Assembly: GCA_964356135.1 (NCBI GenBank)
Contig: CAYHGV010000100.1
Coordinates: 1-10,608 of the forward strand
DNA length: 10,608 nt
Reading direction: 5' to 3'
From: CAYHGV01 sp964356135
GTDB taxonomy: Bacteria; Hydrothermota; Tepidihabitantia; CAYHGV01
The position numbers and the translations under genes are program-made. Shown here one piece after another: positions 1 to 6,453 of the stretch; the stretch's first letter is position 1, and every line of letters starts with the position of its first letter. The notes below the pieces were generated by a model. The model saw only the letters and a program-made list of their open reading frames with translations. It made no database searches and had not been told where the DNA came from.

Positions 1-74
1 AACGGTGTCCGTAGCTCATGACCCATATTCGCCATAAAAGCAGAGTGCTGCCGGTCCTGCGGTGCCTTAGCCAT
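1..74 (-). CDS. Histidine kinase, N-terminal 24 codons (partial, runs off the window)
   Basis: The complement of bases 74 to 1 translates as MAKAPQDRQHSAFMANMGHE followed by LRTP. This matches the H-box of HisKA-type sensor kinases (consensus like SxFLANMSHELRTPL), with the phospho-accepting histidine at residue 19. The start is well supported: an AAGGAGG Shine-Dalgarno at 79-85 ends four bases before the ATG, and an in-frame TGA lies upstream in the leader (near 115), so the protein cannot extend far. A good promoter sits at 188-215. The odd point is that no sensor, HAMP or membrane segment precedes the H-box. Either this is a soluble kinase whose input comes from a C-terminal domain or a partner, or it is the catalytic remnant of a longer kinase. 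From family knowledge, dimerisation/phosphotransfer and HATPase domains should follow off the window. HisKA assignment is strong; completeness of the gene is unknown. Confidence 0.8.
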   Translation of the reverse strand, partial: MAKAPQDRQHSAFMANMGHELRTP

Positions 75-122
75 AGCGCCTCCTTGGACTACTTTAAAAA
101 ATTTTTTGAGTTTTCAAGTTCC

Positions 123-171
123 AGGCATACGGCCCTTACATTCAGAAAAGCTCGGGCTCTCGGTATTGCCT
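123..171 (-). promoter_or_regulatory. Foldable 5' leader of the histidine kinase mRNA
   Basis: Within the predicted leader, AGGCAATAC (complement of 163-171) can pair with GTATGCCT (complement of 123-130), eight base pairs with one bulged A. Inside it GCCC (complement of 154-157) can pair with GGGC (complement of 132-135). Closer to the gene, an A6T6 tract at about 95-106 is a perfect self-complement lying before the SD. I do not recognise a known riboswitch class. The pairing is seen in the sequence; a regulatory role is inference. Confidence 0.25.
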
Positions 172-187
172 TATTCCACTGGATGGG

Positions 188-215
188 ATTCTAAAGGGTT
201 CCCAGGTTCTGTCAA
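188..215 (-). promoter_or_regulatory. Sigma70-like promoter for the histidine kinase gene
   Basis: On the minus strand TTGACA (complement of 210-215, 6/6 match to the -35 consensus) and TAGAAT (complement of 188-193, 5/6 match to -10) are separated by 16 bases. Transcription would start near 181, giving a leader of about 105 nt before the kinase ATG at 74. It lies just past the stop of the glycosyltransferase gene at 257, so the kinase can be transcribed independently of the polysaccharide genes. Confidence 0.6.
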
Positions 216-256
216 GAGAAAGGGGGTCAGTCGGTTGTAATGCACCGGAGAAAACC

Positions 257-1489
257 TTAAGGATTTCGAGAGAATTTTGGGAAAAAACTTTGGTTTTTCA
301 TCGTCCGGTTTTCGACGGTCAGGGTAAAGAAATCCGCCAGTACCGAAGCTTGATAAAGACGGCTGAACCGGGATATCGATTCAGGCTTGACCGCGAGCTT
401 CCCGGCTTTGAAAGCGAAAATCGCCTGGTAGATTGCCTCGGGTTCGGGTGGAACCGCGATGCCTAAGCGGTATTGCCGGAGGTATTGAGTGATTTCATTC
501 TCGCCTCGAACGGTTGCCAGTATCGGTTTACCGGTCGCCATATATTCAAATAACTTGCCGGTCATGGAAGGCGGAAGTGCGGGACGCTCGATGGTGGTGA
601 GCCAGAGCAGATCGCAGGATTTGATAAATGCAATTGCTGCTCGATGACTCAAATAACCGCAATACTCAACGGTATTTCCGAACTGAGCGATCAGGCTGGG
701 ATTGACGTAGCCGGCGATTTTTAAGACCACCCCCGGGATACGTTGTAATGCCTGGATAAAGCTGATCAGGCTTTCTTCCCGTTCGATGAAGGCCCCCATG
801 TAGCCGATGGTGAACCGTGCGTCCTTTTTTTGGGGTTCAACCGTAAAATCCGCCGGGTCGAACCCATTTTCTATTACCACTGCTTTGATGCCGAGCGCTT
901 CGGCGAATTTTGCAGTAACGGAAACAAAACCGTCAGCCGAACGCTTCGCCCATTCAAATGCTTTTTCTTGAATCGAGCGGTGAAGCGGAGTGGGGGTGAT
1001 GAGGTTGAGGTAGGGGTCACGGAAATCGAGGATCAGCGGGAGGTTGAATTTTTTCTTTAAGAGCAGACCGACCAGATGGGCGCTGAGCGGAGGAGCGGTA
1101 GAAAAGATGAGGTCGGGGTCATAGGAACGGACAATCCGCTTGCCTAATTGATAGGCGAAAGGGACCCAGGGCGATTTGGAATCAACCGGGAGAAAAAAGC
1201 GGACGGCGCGGCCGAATATGCCCTCCGGCTTGGTGCCGGCGGGTATCGCCTTTTTAGAAATAAGCCGCAGGAGTCGAGCCGGGTCAAGGCTGGCTGCTCG
1301 GTAGATCGGAATGTCCCGCAGGTCATCCAAGAGAGTGTGATCATAGGCATAGTAGGCGATGGGTTTTACCGTCAGGAGAACCGGCTCCCAGCCGAACCGT
1401 TTAAGGTATTTGGCAAGTTTGGTTACCCGTTGTACTCCGCCCATTGCTAACGGCGGGGTATAGTAGGCGATAATCAGAACTCGACGCAT
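257..1489 (-). CDS. Family 4 (GT-B) glycosyltransferase
   Basis: This 410-residue protein has the layout of retaining GT-B glycosyltransferases of family GT4, which add sugars from nucleotide donors to glycans or lipid carriers on the cytoplasmic side of the membrane. The N-terminal Rossmann domain opens with RRVLIIAYYTPPLAMGGVQR, including the glycine loop at residues 17-18, and carries DFRDP at about 155-159. The C-terminal domain begins near GYMGAF (229-234) and holds the donor-binding segment SMTGKLFEYMATGKPIL at about 308-324, whose glutamate is the usual second E of the E-x7-E motif. I chose the ATG at 1489 rather than a start 56 codons upstream, because the conserved fold begins exactly there and the ATG overlaps the upstream gene's stop as TAATG. 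It is the last gene of the three-gene block. Sugar specificity cannot be read from sequence. Confidence 0.88.
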   Translation of the reverse strand: MRRVLIIAYYTPPLAMGGVQRVTKLAKYLKRFGWEPVLLTVKPIAYYAYDHTLLDDLRDIPIYRAASLDPARLLRLISKKAIPAGTKPEGIFGRAVRFFLPVDSKSPWVPFAYQLGKRIVRSYDPDLIFSTAPPLSAHLVGLLLKKKFNLPLILDFRDPYLNLITPTPLHRSIQEKAFEWAKRSADGFVSVTAKFAEALGIKAVVIENGFDPADFTVEPQKKDARFTIGYMGAFIEREESLISFIQALQRIPGVVLKIAGYVNPSLIAQFGNTVEYCGYLSHRAAIAFIKSCDLLWLTTIERPALPPSMTGKLFEYMATGKPILATVRGENEITQYLRQYRLGIAVPPEPEAIYQAIFAFKAGKLAVKPESISRFSRLYQASVLADFFTLTVENRTMKNQSFFPKFSRNP

Positions 1490-2475
1490 TACCACCAGAC
1501 CGAAAAATATCCACAGCGCCGGCAGGCACTGATCTTCTGCTGTCCGGCTCGAAGATGGAGGGTGCGAATGGCTTTGAGCGGTTCGCCGGTCCAGATTTCT
1601 TGGATACTGCGTTCGGGGAAGGTTCCGATTTTTACGAAGGCGTCGTAATCGAGACAACAGAGCGGAGCGGTGCCCTGGTGATAGATGGTCAGTTCGGTGA
1701 AAGGGTAGTGGCAGGGCGGCCGGGTTTTGGTTGCGGGATAAAGACCCGTGCCGAATGTCGAAGCATTGATTGTTGCCAACCAGTCTTGGGGACGACGGAG
1801 GATGACGTGGTCGACGATTCTACGCCAGTGCTGGTAGCCGCGTTTCACATCATCGAGATTCTTTTCAAAGACAACGACCTCGACATTTATCACCGGCCGA
1901 TTCCCCGAACGGAGCTGCACGAGCCGTTCGATGTTAGCGGAAACCCGGATAAAGTCGAGCCCGCGACGGATCTGATTATACACCGCCGGACTGAAGCCAT
2001 CGATGCTGATGTTGACTTCGTCGATCCCAACCCGAACCACCTTGCGGGCGAGCTGCTCATCGAGAAGCGAACCATTGGTGACGAGACCAACCCATAAGCC
2101 TTTTGCCTTCGCATAGGCAATCTTATCTATTAATGCCGGGTCGAGGAAGGGTTCGCCGAATCCGGAGAGGTAGAGTTTGGTGCCGGGGTGGCGAGCGCAT
2201 TCATCGGCGGCAGTTTTAAATAATTCAAAGCTCATGATACCGGCGGTGCGTGTCAAAAACTGGTGAGCACAGATGCTACAGCGGCTGTTGCAGAGACTGG
2301 AACTCTCCAGGGCAACGACGCGCGGAAAATTTTTGTAGCGGGCGATGACCTGGCGGATGCGCCAGGCATTGAGCGGTCGCGCAAGGTCATTCTGCAATAA
2401 CCGGTAGGCAAATTTTCTGGGATTGGGTTCGGCTCGAAAAAACCAGTGAAGACGCGAATAAAAATTCAAAGCCAT
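1489..2475 (-). CDS. Radical SAM/SPASM domain protein
   Basis: This 328-residue protein has the radical SAM cluster motif C62-x3-C66-x2-C69 (CNSRCSIC), which binds the [4Fe-4S] cluster that cleaves S-adenosylmethionine. It also has the usual GFGEP-type glycine-rich segment (LYLSGFGEPFLDP, about 101-113) and further barrel strands including LVTNGSLL (131-138) and VNISIDG (154-160). The C-terminal part has the look of a SPASM region with cysteines at 255, 273, 274, 318 and 321, which would bind auxiliary Fe-S clusters. Substrates of such proteins inside polysaccharide clusters are generally unknown; known SPASM enzymes modify peptides, sugars or cofactors. It starts 10 bases inside the preceding glycosyltransferase gene and its stop overlaps the next start, so translation is probably coupled. 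No clear Shine-Dalgarno is seen. It could act on the glycan or lipid intermediate being built, or on a peptide; sequence alone does not decide. Confidence 0.87.
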   Translation of the reverse strand: MALNFYSRLHWFFRAEPNPRKFAYRLLQNDLARPLNAWRIRQVIARYKNFPRVVALESSSLCNSRCSICAHQFLTRTAGIMSFELFKTAADECARHPGTKLYLSGFGEPFLDPALIDKIAYAKAKGLWVGLVTNGSLLDEQLARKVVRVGIDEVNISIDGFSPAVYNQIRRGLDFIRVSANIERLVQLRSGNRPVINVEVVVFEKNLDDVKRGYQHWRRIVDHVILRRPQDWLATINASTFGTGLYPATKTRPPCHYPFTELTIYHQGTAPLCCLDYDAFVKIGTFPERSIQEIWTGEPLKAIRTLHLRAGQQKISACRRCGYFSVWW

Positions 2476-3311
2476 TTGGAACCAATCGCCATCCGCCAGG
2501 GAGTGACGAGAAAAAGGAGGCCGGCAACGAGCAGTCGCTGGCAGAGATTGGGTTTACGGTGTTTATAAAAAAAGTGATAGAAGCTCCGATGGCTGGTGAC
2601 GATCATCCGGGAACGGACCCGGTAGATGCTCCTGCCTTTATAATGGATAACCGATGCCGCCGGGAAAAAGACAATTCCGAGGCCCGCTTTTTTGATTCGG
2701 TAGCAGAGGTCGACATCGTTCATGAACATCGGAAACTGCTCGTCGAGTAAACCCACCTGGTCCAGAACCGATCTTCTCAGTAAGAGACAGGCTCCCATCG
2801 GTTGGTCAACTTCGGCGAAGTGACGGTGGTCGAAATAACCCATGCGCCAGCGGGAAAAAATTCGATGGTGGGGGAAAAAACGGGATAAGCCGGAAAACTC
2901 CCAGAGGAGAATCTGGTAGGATGGAAATTCCCGACAGGAGGGCTGAATACTGCCATCGGGATTGAGGAGTTTGGGTCCCAGCGCGCCGACCTGAGGATTG
3001 GCATTCATATAATCTAACATTTTTTCGAAAGCACTATTGACGACTACCGTATCGGGATTGAGCAGTAAGCTGTATTCCGCCGCGACGGCTGTCAGTCCCT
3101 GGTTATTGGCATGGGCATAACCCTGGTTCGTTCGGTTTTCGATTAACCGGACATGAGGGAACTCTTTTTTGACAATCGTAGTCGTTCGGTCGGCGGATGC
3201 ATTATCGACAACGATAACGTTCCAATCGGGTTTGGGCTTGATCGAGACGAGGCAGTCCCGAATGCAATCGGCGCTGTTCCAAGTAACGATGACAATCGAG
3301 AGACGAATCAT
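2466..3311 (-). CDS. Family 2 glycosyltransferase, WbbL/rhamnosyltransferase-like
   Basis: This 281-residue protein (from ATG 3311) is a GT-A fold, inverting GT2 transferase. It begins with LSIVIVTWNSADCI, followed by the nucleotide-binding VVDNASAD (34-41), NQGYAHANNQGL (62-73) and the metal-site LLLNPDT (82-88). It then has the acceptor-side DQPMGACLLLRR (169-180) and the NDVDLCYR motif (198-205), which contains the likely catalytic acid/base. This motif order is typical of WbbL-like rhamnosyltransferases in O-antigen and cell-wall glycan synthesis. A C-terminal hydrophobic stretch (about 257-278) may tether it to the inner membrane. I chose ATG 3311 because the fold starts there; a TTG 12 codons upstream has no Shine-Dalgarno and coincides with a likely -35 box. 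It is the first gene of the block, ending 10 bases inside the radical SAM gene. The donor sugar is not determined. Confidence 0.88.
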   Translation of the reverse strand: MIRLSIVIVTWNSADCIRDCLVSIKPKPDWNVIVVDNASADRTTTIVKKEFPHVRLIENRTNQGYAHANNQGLTAVAAEYSLLLNPDTVVVNSAFEKMLDYMNANPQVGALGPKLLNPDGSIQPSCREFPSYQILLWEFSGLSRFFPHHRIFSRWRMGYFDHRHFAEVDQPMGACLLLRRSVLDQVGLLDEQFPMFMNDVDLCYRIKKAGLGIVFFPAASVIHYKGRSIYRVRSRMIVTSHRSFYHFFYKHRKPNLCQRLLVAGLLFLVTPWRMAIGSKWL

Positions 3312-3319
3312 CGAAAATG

Positions 3320-3347
3320 ATGGTAACGGATAAATTCCAATCGTCAA
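3320..3347 (-). promoter_or_regulatory. Possible leaderless promoter of the polysaccharide block
   Basis: On the minus strand TTGACG (complement of 3342-3347, 5/6) and TACCAT (complement of 3320-3325, 4/6) are 16 bases apart. Only 8 bases separate the -10 from ATG 3311, so the transcript would begin at or within a base or two of the start codon. This fits the absence of any Shine-Dalgarno before that ATG. Confidence 0.42.
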
Positions 3348-3373
3348 GGAGAGAGGACTGTTTAAATCCAGCC

Positions 3374-3402
3374 TTGCTTTTTTTTTCAGTTTTTATTACA
3401 AT
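3374..3402 (+). promoter_or_regulatory. Possible leaderless promoter of the PyrE-like gene
   Basis: TTGCTT (3374-3379, 4/6) and TACAAT (3397-3402, 5/6) are separated by 17 bases, and the spacer is very T-rich. The ATG at 3412 follows the -10 by only 9 bases and has no Shine-Dalgarno, so the mRNA would be leaderless or nearly so. Together with the minus-strand promoter this forms a compact divergent control region of about 100 bases. Confidence 0.5.
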
Positions 3403-3411
3403 AATTCGATT

Positions 3412-4473
3412 ATGAAATTGAATAATATTGCACTCGCGCGGCTGGAGCTCGATGCGAACATCGTTCGGGCGGTCACCCCGCTGATTCTCGAAGCGGGCGA
3501 GGCGGCAGGTCTGGCCGGGGATGTCTTCCGGCTCTATCACGAGAAGATCAATCCCGAGGCGCGGGGGCTCCTTGCCTGCAGCCGGGAGGCAAATGCCGAT
3601 ACCTATCCCTTCGCCGGATCATATCCGGTCGCTACGTTCTTTCATATCGTCTATGATGTTGATGAGACCAGGCTTGCCCTTGAAACCCAGAATCCGGCTG
3701 AGGCCCAGAAGGCGTTCCGGCTTTTTCGGGAGCAGCGGGTCATCCGCCCGGATATGGAGTTTGTCAAAAACTCGGTCTGGGGCGGACTGGACGAGATTGT
3801 CGCAGCATTGCTCTGGCAGGTCGGGGCAATCAAGGTGAGCTTGGGCGATATACGCCCGGTGTTCAAAGTTGATGAACGGAAGAACCGCAGTCCGATCTAT
3901 ATCGATGTCAAGTGCCTGCCCAATTATCCGGTCATTAACGACTTTGTCATTTCAGCCGCGGCAATGTTCGTTGCCGGACTGCAGTTCGATGCGGTCTGCG
4001 GTATTGAAGCCGGCAGCATCGCCTTTGCCACCCTGTTGAGCGAGAAGTTCTCAAAACCGATGTTCTTTGCCCGACGTGAAAAGCGCTATGCGGAAGCACC
4101 GCTGCTGGAGGGGGTACGAGACCATGAGATTTTCCGCAAACGAGTGCTGTTGGTCGATGATACGATTGTTCGGGGTTGGACCAAAGCTCGAATCATAAAT
4201 GAAATCCGGGCACGAGGTGGTATTATCGACAGTTGCCTCGTGATTTTCGACCGGCAGCAGAGCGGTCGGGAGGCGCTTGAGAACGAGGGGGTTAGGATTT
4301 TCTCGTTGACCAATCGCGCTGCCGCCCTCTCCAAAACTATTCCCGAGGGGATTACGCTGCTTACTGAGACCGAATATGCCGAGGTGTTGGAATATTTCCA
4401 GGATCCCAAAACCTGGCATACCCGCAAGGGGTTTGACTACTATGAATTGTTACCCAAAGGAACTCTTTGGTGA
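3412..4473 (+). CDS. PyrE-like phosphoribosyltransferase with N-terminal extension
   Basis: This 353-residue protein carries a type I phosphoribosyltransferase domain in about residues 125-300. The order follows orotate phosphoribosyltransferase: DEIVAALLWQVGAI (127-140), a substrate-side SPIYIDVK (160-167), GIEAGSIAFATLL (197-209), the PRPP-binding loop RVLLVDDTIVRGWT (244-257), and FDRQQSGREAL (279-289), which resembles the DRQEGG signature of PyrE. The orotate enzyme condenses orotate with PRPP in pyrimidine synthesis. Two things are unusual. About 120 residues precede the domain and match no domain I know. The flexible catalytic loop reads RREKRYAEAPLLEG (221-234), without the histidine and glycines of the usual K-x-H-G pattern. 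It may therefore be a PyrE paralogue acting on another base. It has no SD and probably a leaderless mRNA. The efflux operon begins 62 bases downstream. Confidence 0.72.
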   Translation: MKLNNIALARLELDANIVRAVTPLILEAGEAAGLAGDVFRLYHEKINPEARGLLACSREANADTYPFAGSYPVATFFHIVYDVDETRLALETQNPAEAQKAFRLFREQRVIRPDMEFVKNSVWGGLDEIVAALLWQVGAIKVSLGDIRPVFKVDERKNRSPIYIDVKCLPNYPVINDFVISAAAMFVAGLQFDAVCGIEAGSIAFATLLSEKFSKPMFFARREKRYAEAPLLEGVRDHEIFRKRVLLVDDTIVRGWTKARIINEIRARGGIIDSCLVIFDRQQSGREALENEGVRIFSLTNRAAALSKTIPEGITLLTETEYAEVLEYFQDPKTWHTRKGFDYYELLPKGTLW

Positions 4474-4535
4474 TATCGTTCGTCTAATGATTAGTTACCG
4501 ATCTAACCTCATTATTTATTATCTAAGGGGGATAT
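4474..4535 (+). promoter_or_regulatory. Leader region of the Yip1-efflux operon (palindrome and RBS)
   Basis: This short gap holds a perfect 11-base palindrome, CTAATgATTAG (4484-4494), whose loop would be too short for an RNA hairpin, so a DNA-binding site is the more natural reading. A strong ribosome site AAGGGGG (4525-4531) ends four bases before ATG 4536. A -10-like TATTAT (4517-4522) has no convincing -35 partner. The operon may instead be read through from the PyrE-like gene, since no terminator is visible between them. Confidence 0.3.
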
Positions 4536-5222
4536 ATGAATGAATGGAATCGACTTACCGGAGTCTTCGCCGCTCCGCGCCGGGTGTTTGAAGATTTGCG
4601 GGAGCGGCCGCGCTGGTTAATTCCGATCATCCTCGTCGTCGTATTTCTCCTCGTTCAAGCCATTCTCGTGTTCACTCTCAGGATCGGTTTTGCCGAGCAG
4701 CTTCAGATGCTGCAAGAACGGGGTGTGACTCCTGAGCAGATGGTCCAGGTTGAGAAAACCTTGCACGGTCCGCTGCCTCTGATTTTCAGTGCGATTTCGA
4801 TTGTTATTATTACGCCGGCATCATTGCTGATTGTCGCCCTGATTCTTAATATTTTCGTTCCGCTCTTGGGCGGTGAGGGTTCGTTTCGCCGCACCTTCGC
4901 AGTCGTCACCTATTCCGCGCTGATTCGGATACCGGCGCTGGTTATTAAAACCATCCTGATTGTGCTGAAGGGTTCAACCGCGGTTTATACGAGCCTCGCC
5001 CTGGTTTTTCCGTTTGTTTCCCAAAAGAGTCCCTTTTTTAGTTTTTTGTCGCGGGTCGATTTTTTTACAATCTGGGAATTGATTTTGATTTCGCTGGGAT
5101 TAGGGGTTGTGACCCGCATCAGCGGTAAAAAAGCCTACTTTGTCGTCTTCGGGATTTGGCTGGTCTATCTAATTCTGACTTCTTTCCTTTTGGGCACCCG
5201 ATTCAGGATGGGGACACGATGA
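4536..5222 (+). CDS. Yip1-family integral membrane protein
   Basis: This 228-residue protein is strongly hydrophobic. The short N-terminal segment MNEWNRLTGVFAAPRRVFED, with a proline-arginine turn before the first membrane span, is typical of bacterial Yip1/YIP1-domain proteins (cytosolic tail reading xxPxxxFxxl). Probable membrane spans lie at about 27-48, 80-110, 119-145, 148-165, 174-194 and 199-220. A conserved-looking FRRTFAVVTYSALIRIPALV segment spans about 117-136. Its biochemical role is unknown; bacterial members are often found beside ABC transporters and efflux genes. Its TGA stop overlaps the start of the TolC-like gene as ATGA, so the two are translationally coupled, which ties it to the export system. 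Family assignment is good; function is not established. Confidence 0.75.
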   Translation: MNEWNRLTGVFAAPRRVFEDLRERPRWLIPIILVVVFLLVQAILVFTLRIGFAEQLQMLQERGVTPEQMVQVEKTLHGPLPLIFSAISIVIITPASLLIVALILNIFVPLLGGEGSFRRTFAVVTYSALIRIPALVIKTILIVLKGSTAVYTSLALVFPFVSQKSPFFSFLSRVDFFTIWELILISLGLGVVTRISGKKAYFVVFGIWLVYLILTSFLLGTRFRMGTR

Positions 5223-6451
5223 TTCTGCTTTTGTTCTTACTTCAAGCGGACACCCTGCAGTTGTCCCTTGATCAGGCACTCACCCAGGCTTTCCAGCAGA
5301 GTCCGGCCTATTTGGGCGCACGGGTCGACCGGACGCAGGGGTATATCAATCTTGCAAAAGGTCTATCGCTGCTGGTGCCGACGCCGCAGGCAGCGCTTAC
5401 CTATACCTCGACCGAGACGGAAGTTTTTTCTTCGAAACTCTGGAGTGGCAGTATCAGTGTCAACCAGGTTCTGTTCGATGCCGGACTCGTTCCGGGCATC
5501 ATTCAGGCGGTGCACGCGAACGAATTTTACAAGTATCAGTCCCGGGAGAAGACAAATAAATTGGGCTATGATGTCAAGAGTAGTTATTATAACCTGATCA
5601 AGTCGTACGGGCTGGTGGATGCAGCCCGGCAGGCATTGAAACAGGCGCAGGAGAGCGCCCGGCTGATCGAAGAGAAATATCGATTAGGCCAGCTCGCAAA
5701 GATTGACCTCTTGCGTGCCCAGGTCTTTGCCGCCCAGGCGGAAATAAATCGTCTCTCGGCGCAAAAGGGTTTGGAGGCAGCGAACGAAGAGCTCAAGGCA
5801 AATTTAGGCATGCAAGAAGAGGTTGTCGTTAAGCCGACGGTGGAGCTGTCCCTACCGGCAACGTTGAAAACCGCGAGTTTCGATTCCCTGTTTGTTCGAC
5901 TCAAGCACTCTAATCCGGCATTAGCCGCCAGCTATGAATTTGAGCGCCAGGCACAGGCCGGATTGTTCACGGCCGAAAGCCGGTTGCTGCCGAACCTTTC
6001 GCTCTTTACTCGAACTTCATATTCCGACAGTTTGTTTCCGACCAGTCTCGACTCCTGGCGCAATCACGATCAAGTGAGTTATGGCTTGGGTATTAATTTC
6101 CCAATTTTTGACATCAAGTCGATACTGCTGAGCATCAGCGATGCGAAGAATAGCTCAAAGAGCGCATCGATCCAGCGGCTGTATACCGAGCTTTCCTTAC
6201 AAAAGGTTTTGAAGGTGGCACTGGTTAGTTTCGGGGAGGCGGGTGAGCGGTACAACTATGCCCGGAAAAATTTAGAGTTGACAACCGAGGTCGAACGGCT
6301 GGGTTTAGAGCAGCTTCGCTTGGGGGTTTTGAGTCTGATCGATTTTCTCGATGTCGAGACTAAATTAACCGAGGCACGAACCCAGTATATTGGTGCCCTC
6401 TGCGATACCTATATCGCCCAGGCGCAGCTTGAATACCTAACAGGAGAATAG
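5219..6451 (+). CDS. TolC-family outer membrane efflux protein
   Basis: This 410-residue protein has the two-repeat outer membrane efflux protein (OEP) layout of TolC-type channels, which form trimeric tunnels from the outer membrane into the periplasm. Each repeat ends in the helical signature: EEKYRLGQLAKIDLLRAQ (about 151-168) and LGLEQLRLGVLSLIDFLDVE (361-380), with TKLTEAR following. The segments SISVNQVLFDAG (78-89) and YGLGINFPIFDI (288-299) fit the membrane-barrel strands. I start it at ATG 5219, which overlaps the preceding TGA and is preceded by an AGGATGGGG stretch. The secretion signal would be only MILLLFLLQA-DT, without a basic n-region, which is unusually short. A TTG start 21 codons upstream would lengthen it but add no basic residues. 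The adaptor gene starts two bases after its stop. Confidence 0.9.
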   Translation: MILLLFLLQADTLQLSLDQALTQAFQQSPAYLGARVDRTQGYINLAKGLSLLVPTPQAALTYTSTETEVFSSKLWSGSISVNQVLFDAGLVPGIIQAVHANEFYKYQSREKTNKLGYDVKSSYYNLIKSYGLVDAARQALKQAQESARLIEEKYRLGQLAKIDLLRAQVFAAQAEINRLSAQKGLEAANEELKANLGMQEEVVVKPTVELSLPATLKTASFDSLFVRLKHSNPALAASYEFERQAQAGLFTAESRLLPNLSLFTRTSYSDSLFPTSLDSWRNHDQVSYGLGINFPIFDIKSILLSISDAKNSSKSASIQRLYTELSLQKVLKVALVSFGEAGERYNYARKNLELTTEVERLGLEQLRLGVLSLIDFLDVETKLTEARTQYIGALCDTYIAQAQLEYLTGE

Positions 6452-6453
6452 GA

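Noticed and set aside
1490..1657. A 56-codon N-terminal extension of the family 4 glycosyltransferase
   Set aside because: It lies wholly inside the radical SAM gene in another frame, reads as low-complexity basic sequence, and the conserved fold begins exactly at the ATG at 1489.
1555..2097. A 180-codon plus-strand open frame
   Set aside because: It is antisense to the well-supported radical SAM gene, has no recognisable domain and no ribosome site.
3345..3347. TTG at 3347 as the start of the family 2 glycosyltransferase
   Set aside because: There is no Shine-Dalgarno, the extra 12 residues are not part of the fold, and the TTG falls in the probable -35 box.
3521..3838. A 105-codon frame overlapping the PyrE-like gene
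   Set aside because: It is a shifted-frame shadow, rich in Arg/Ser/Pro, inside a gene with clear motifs.
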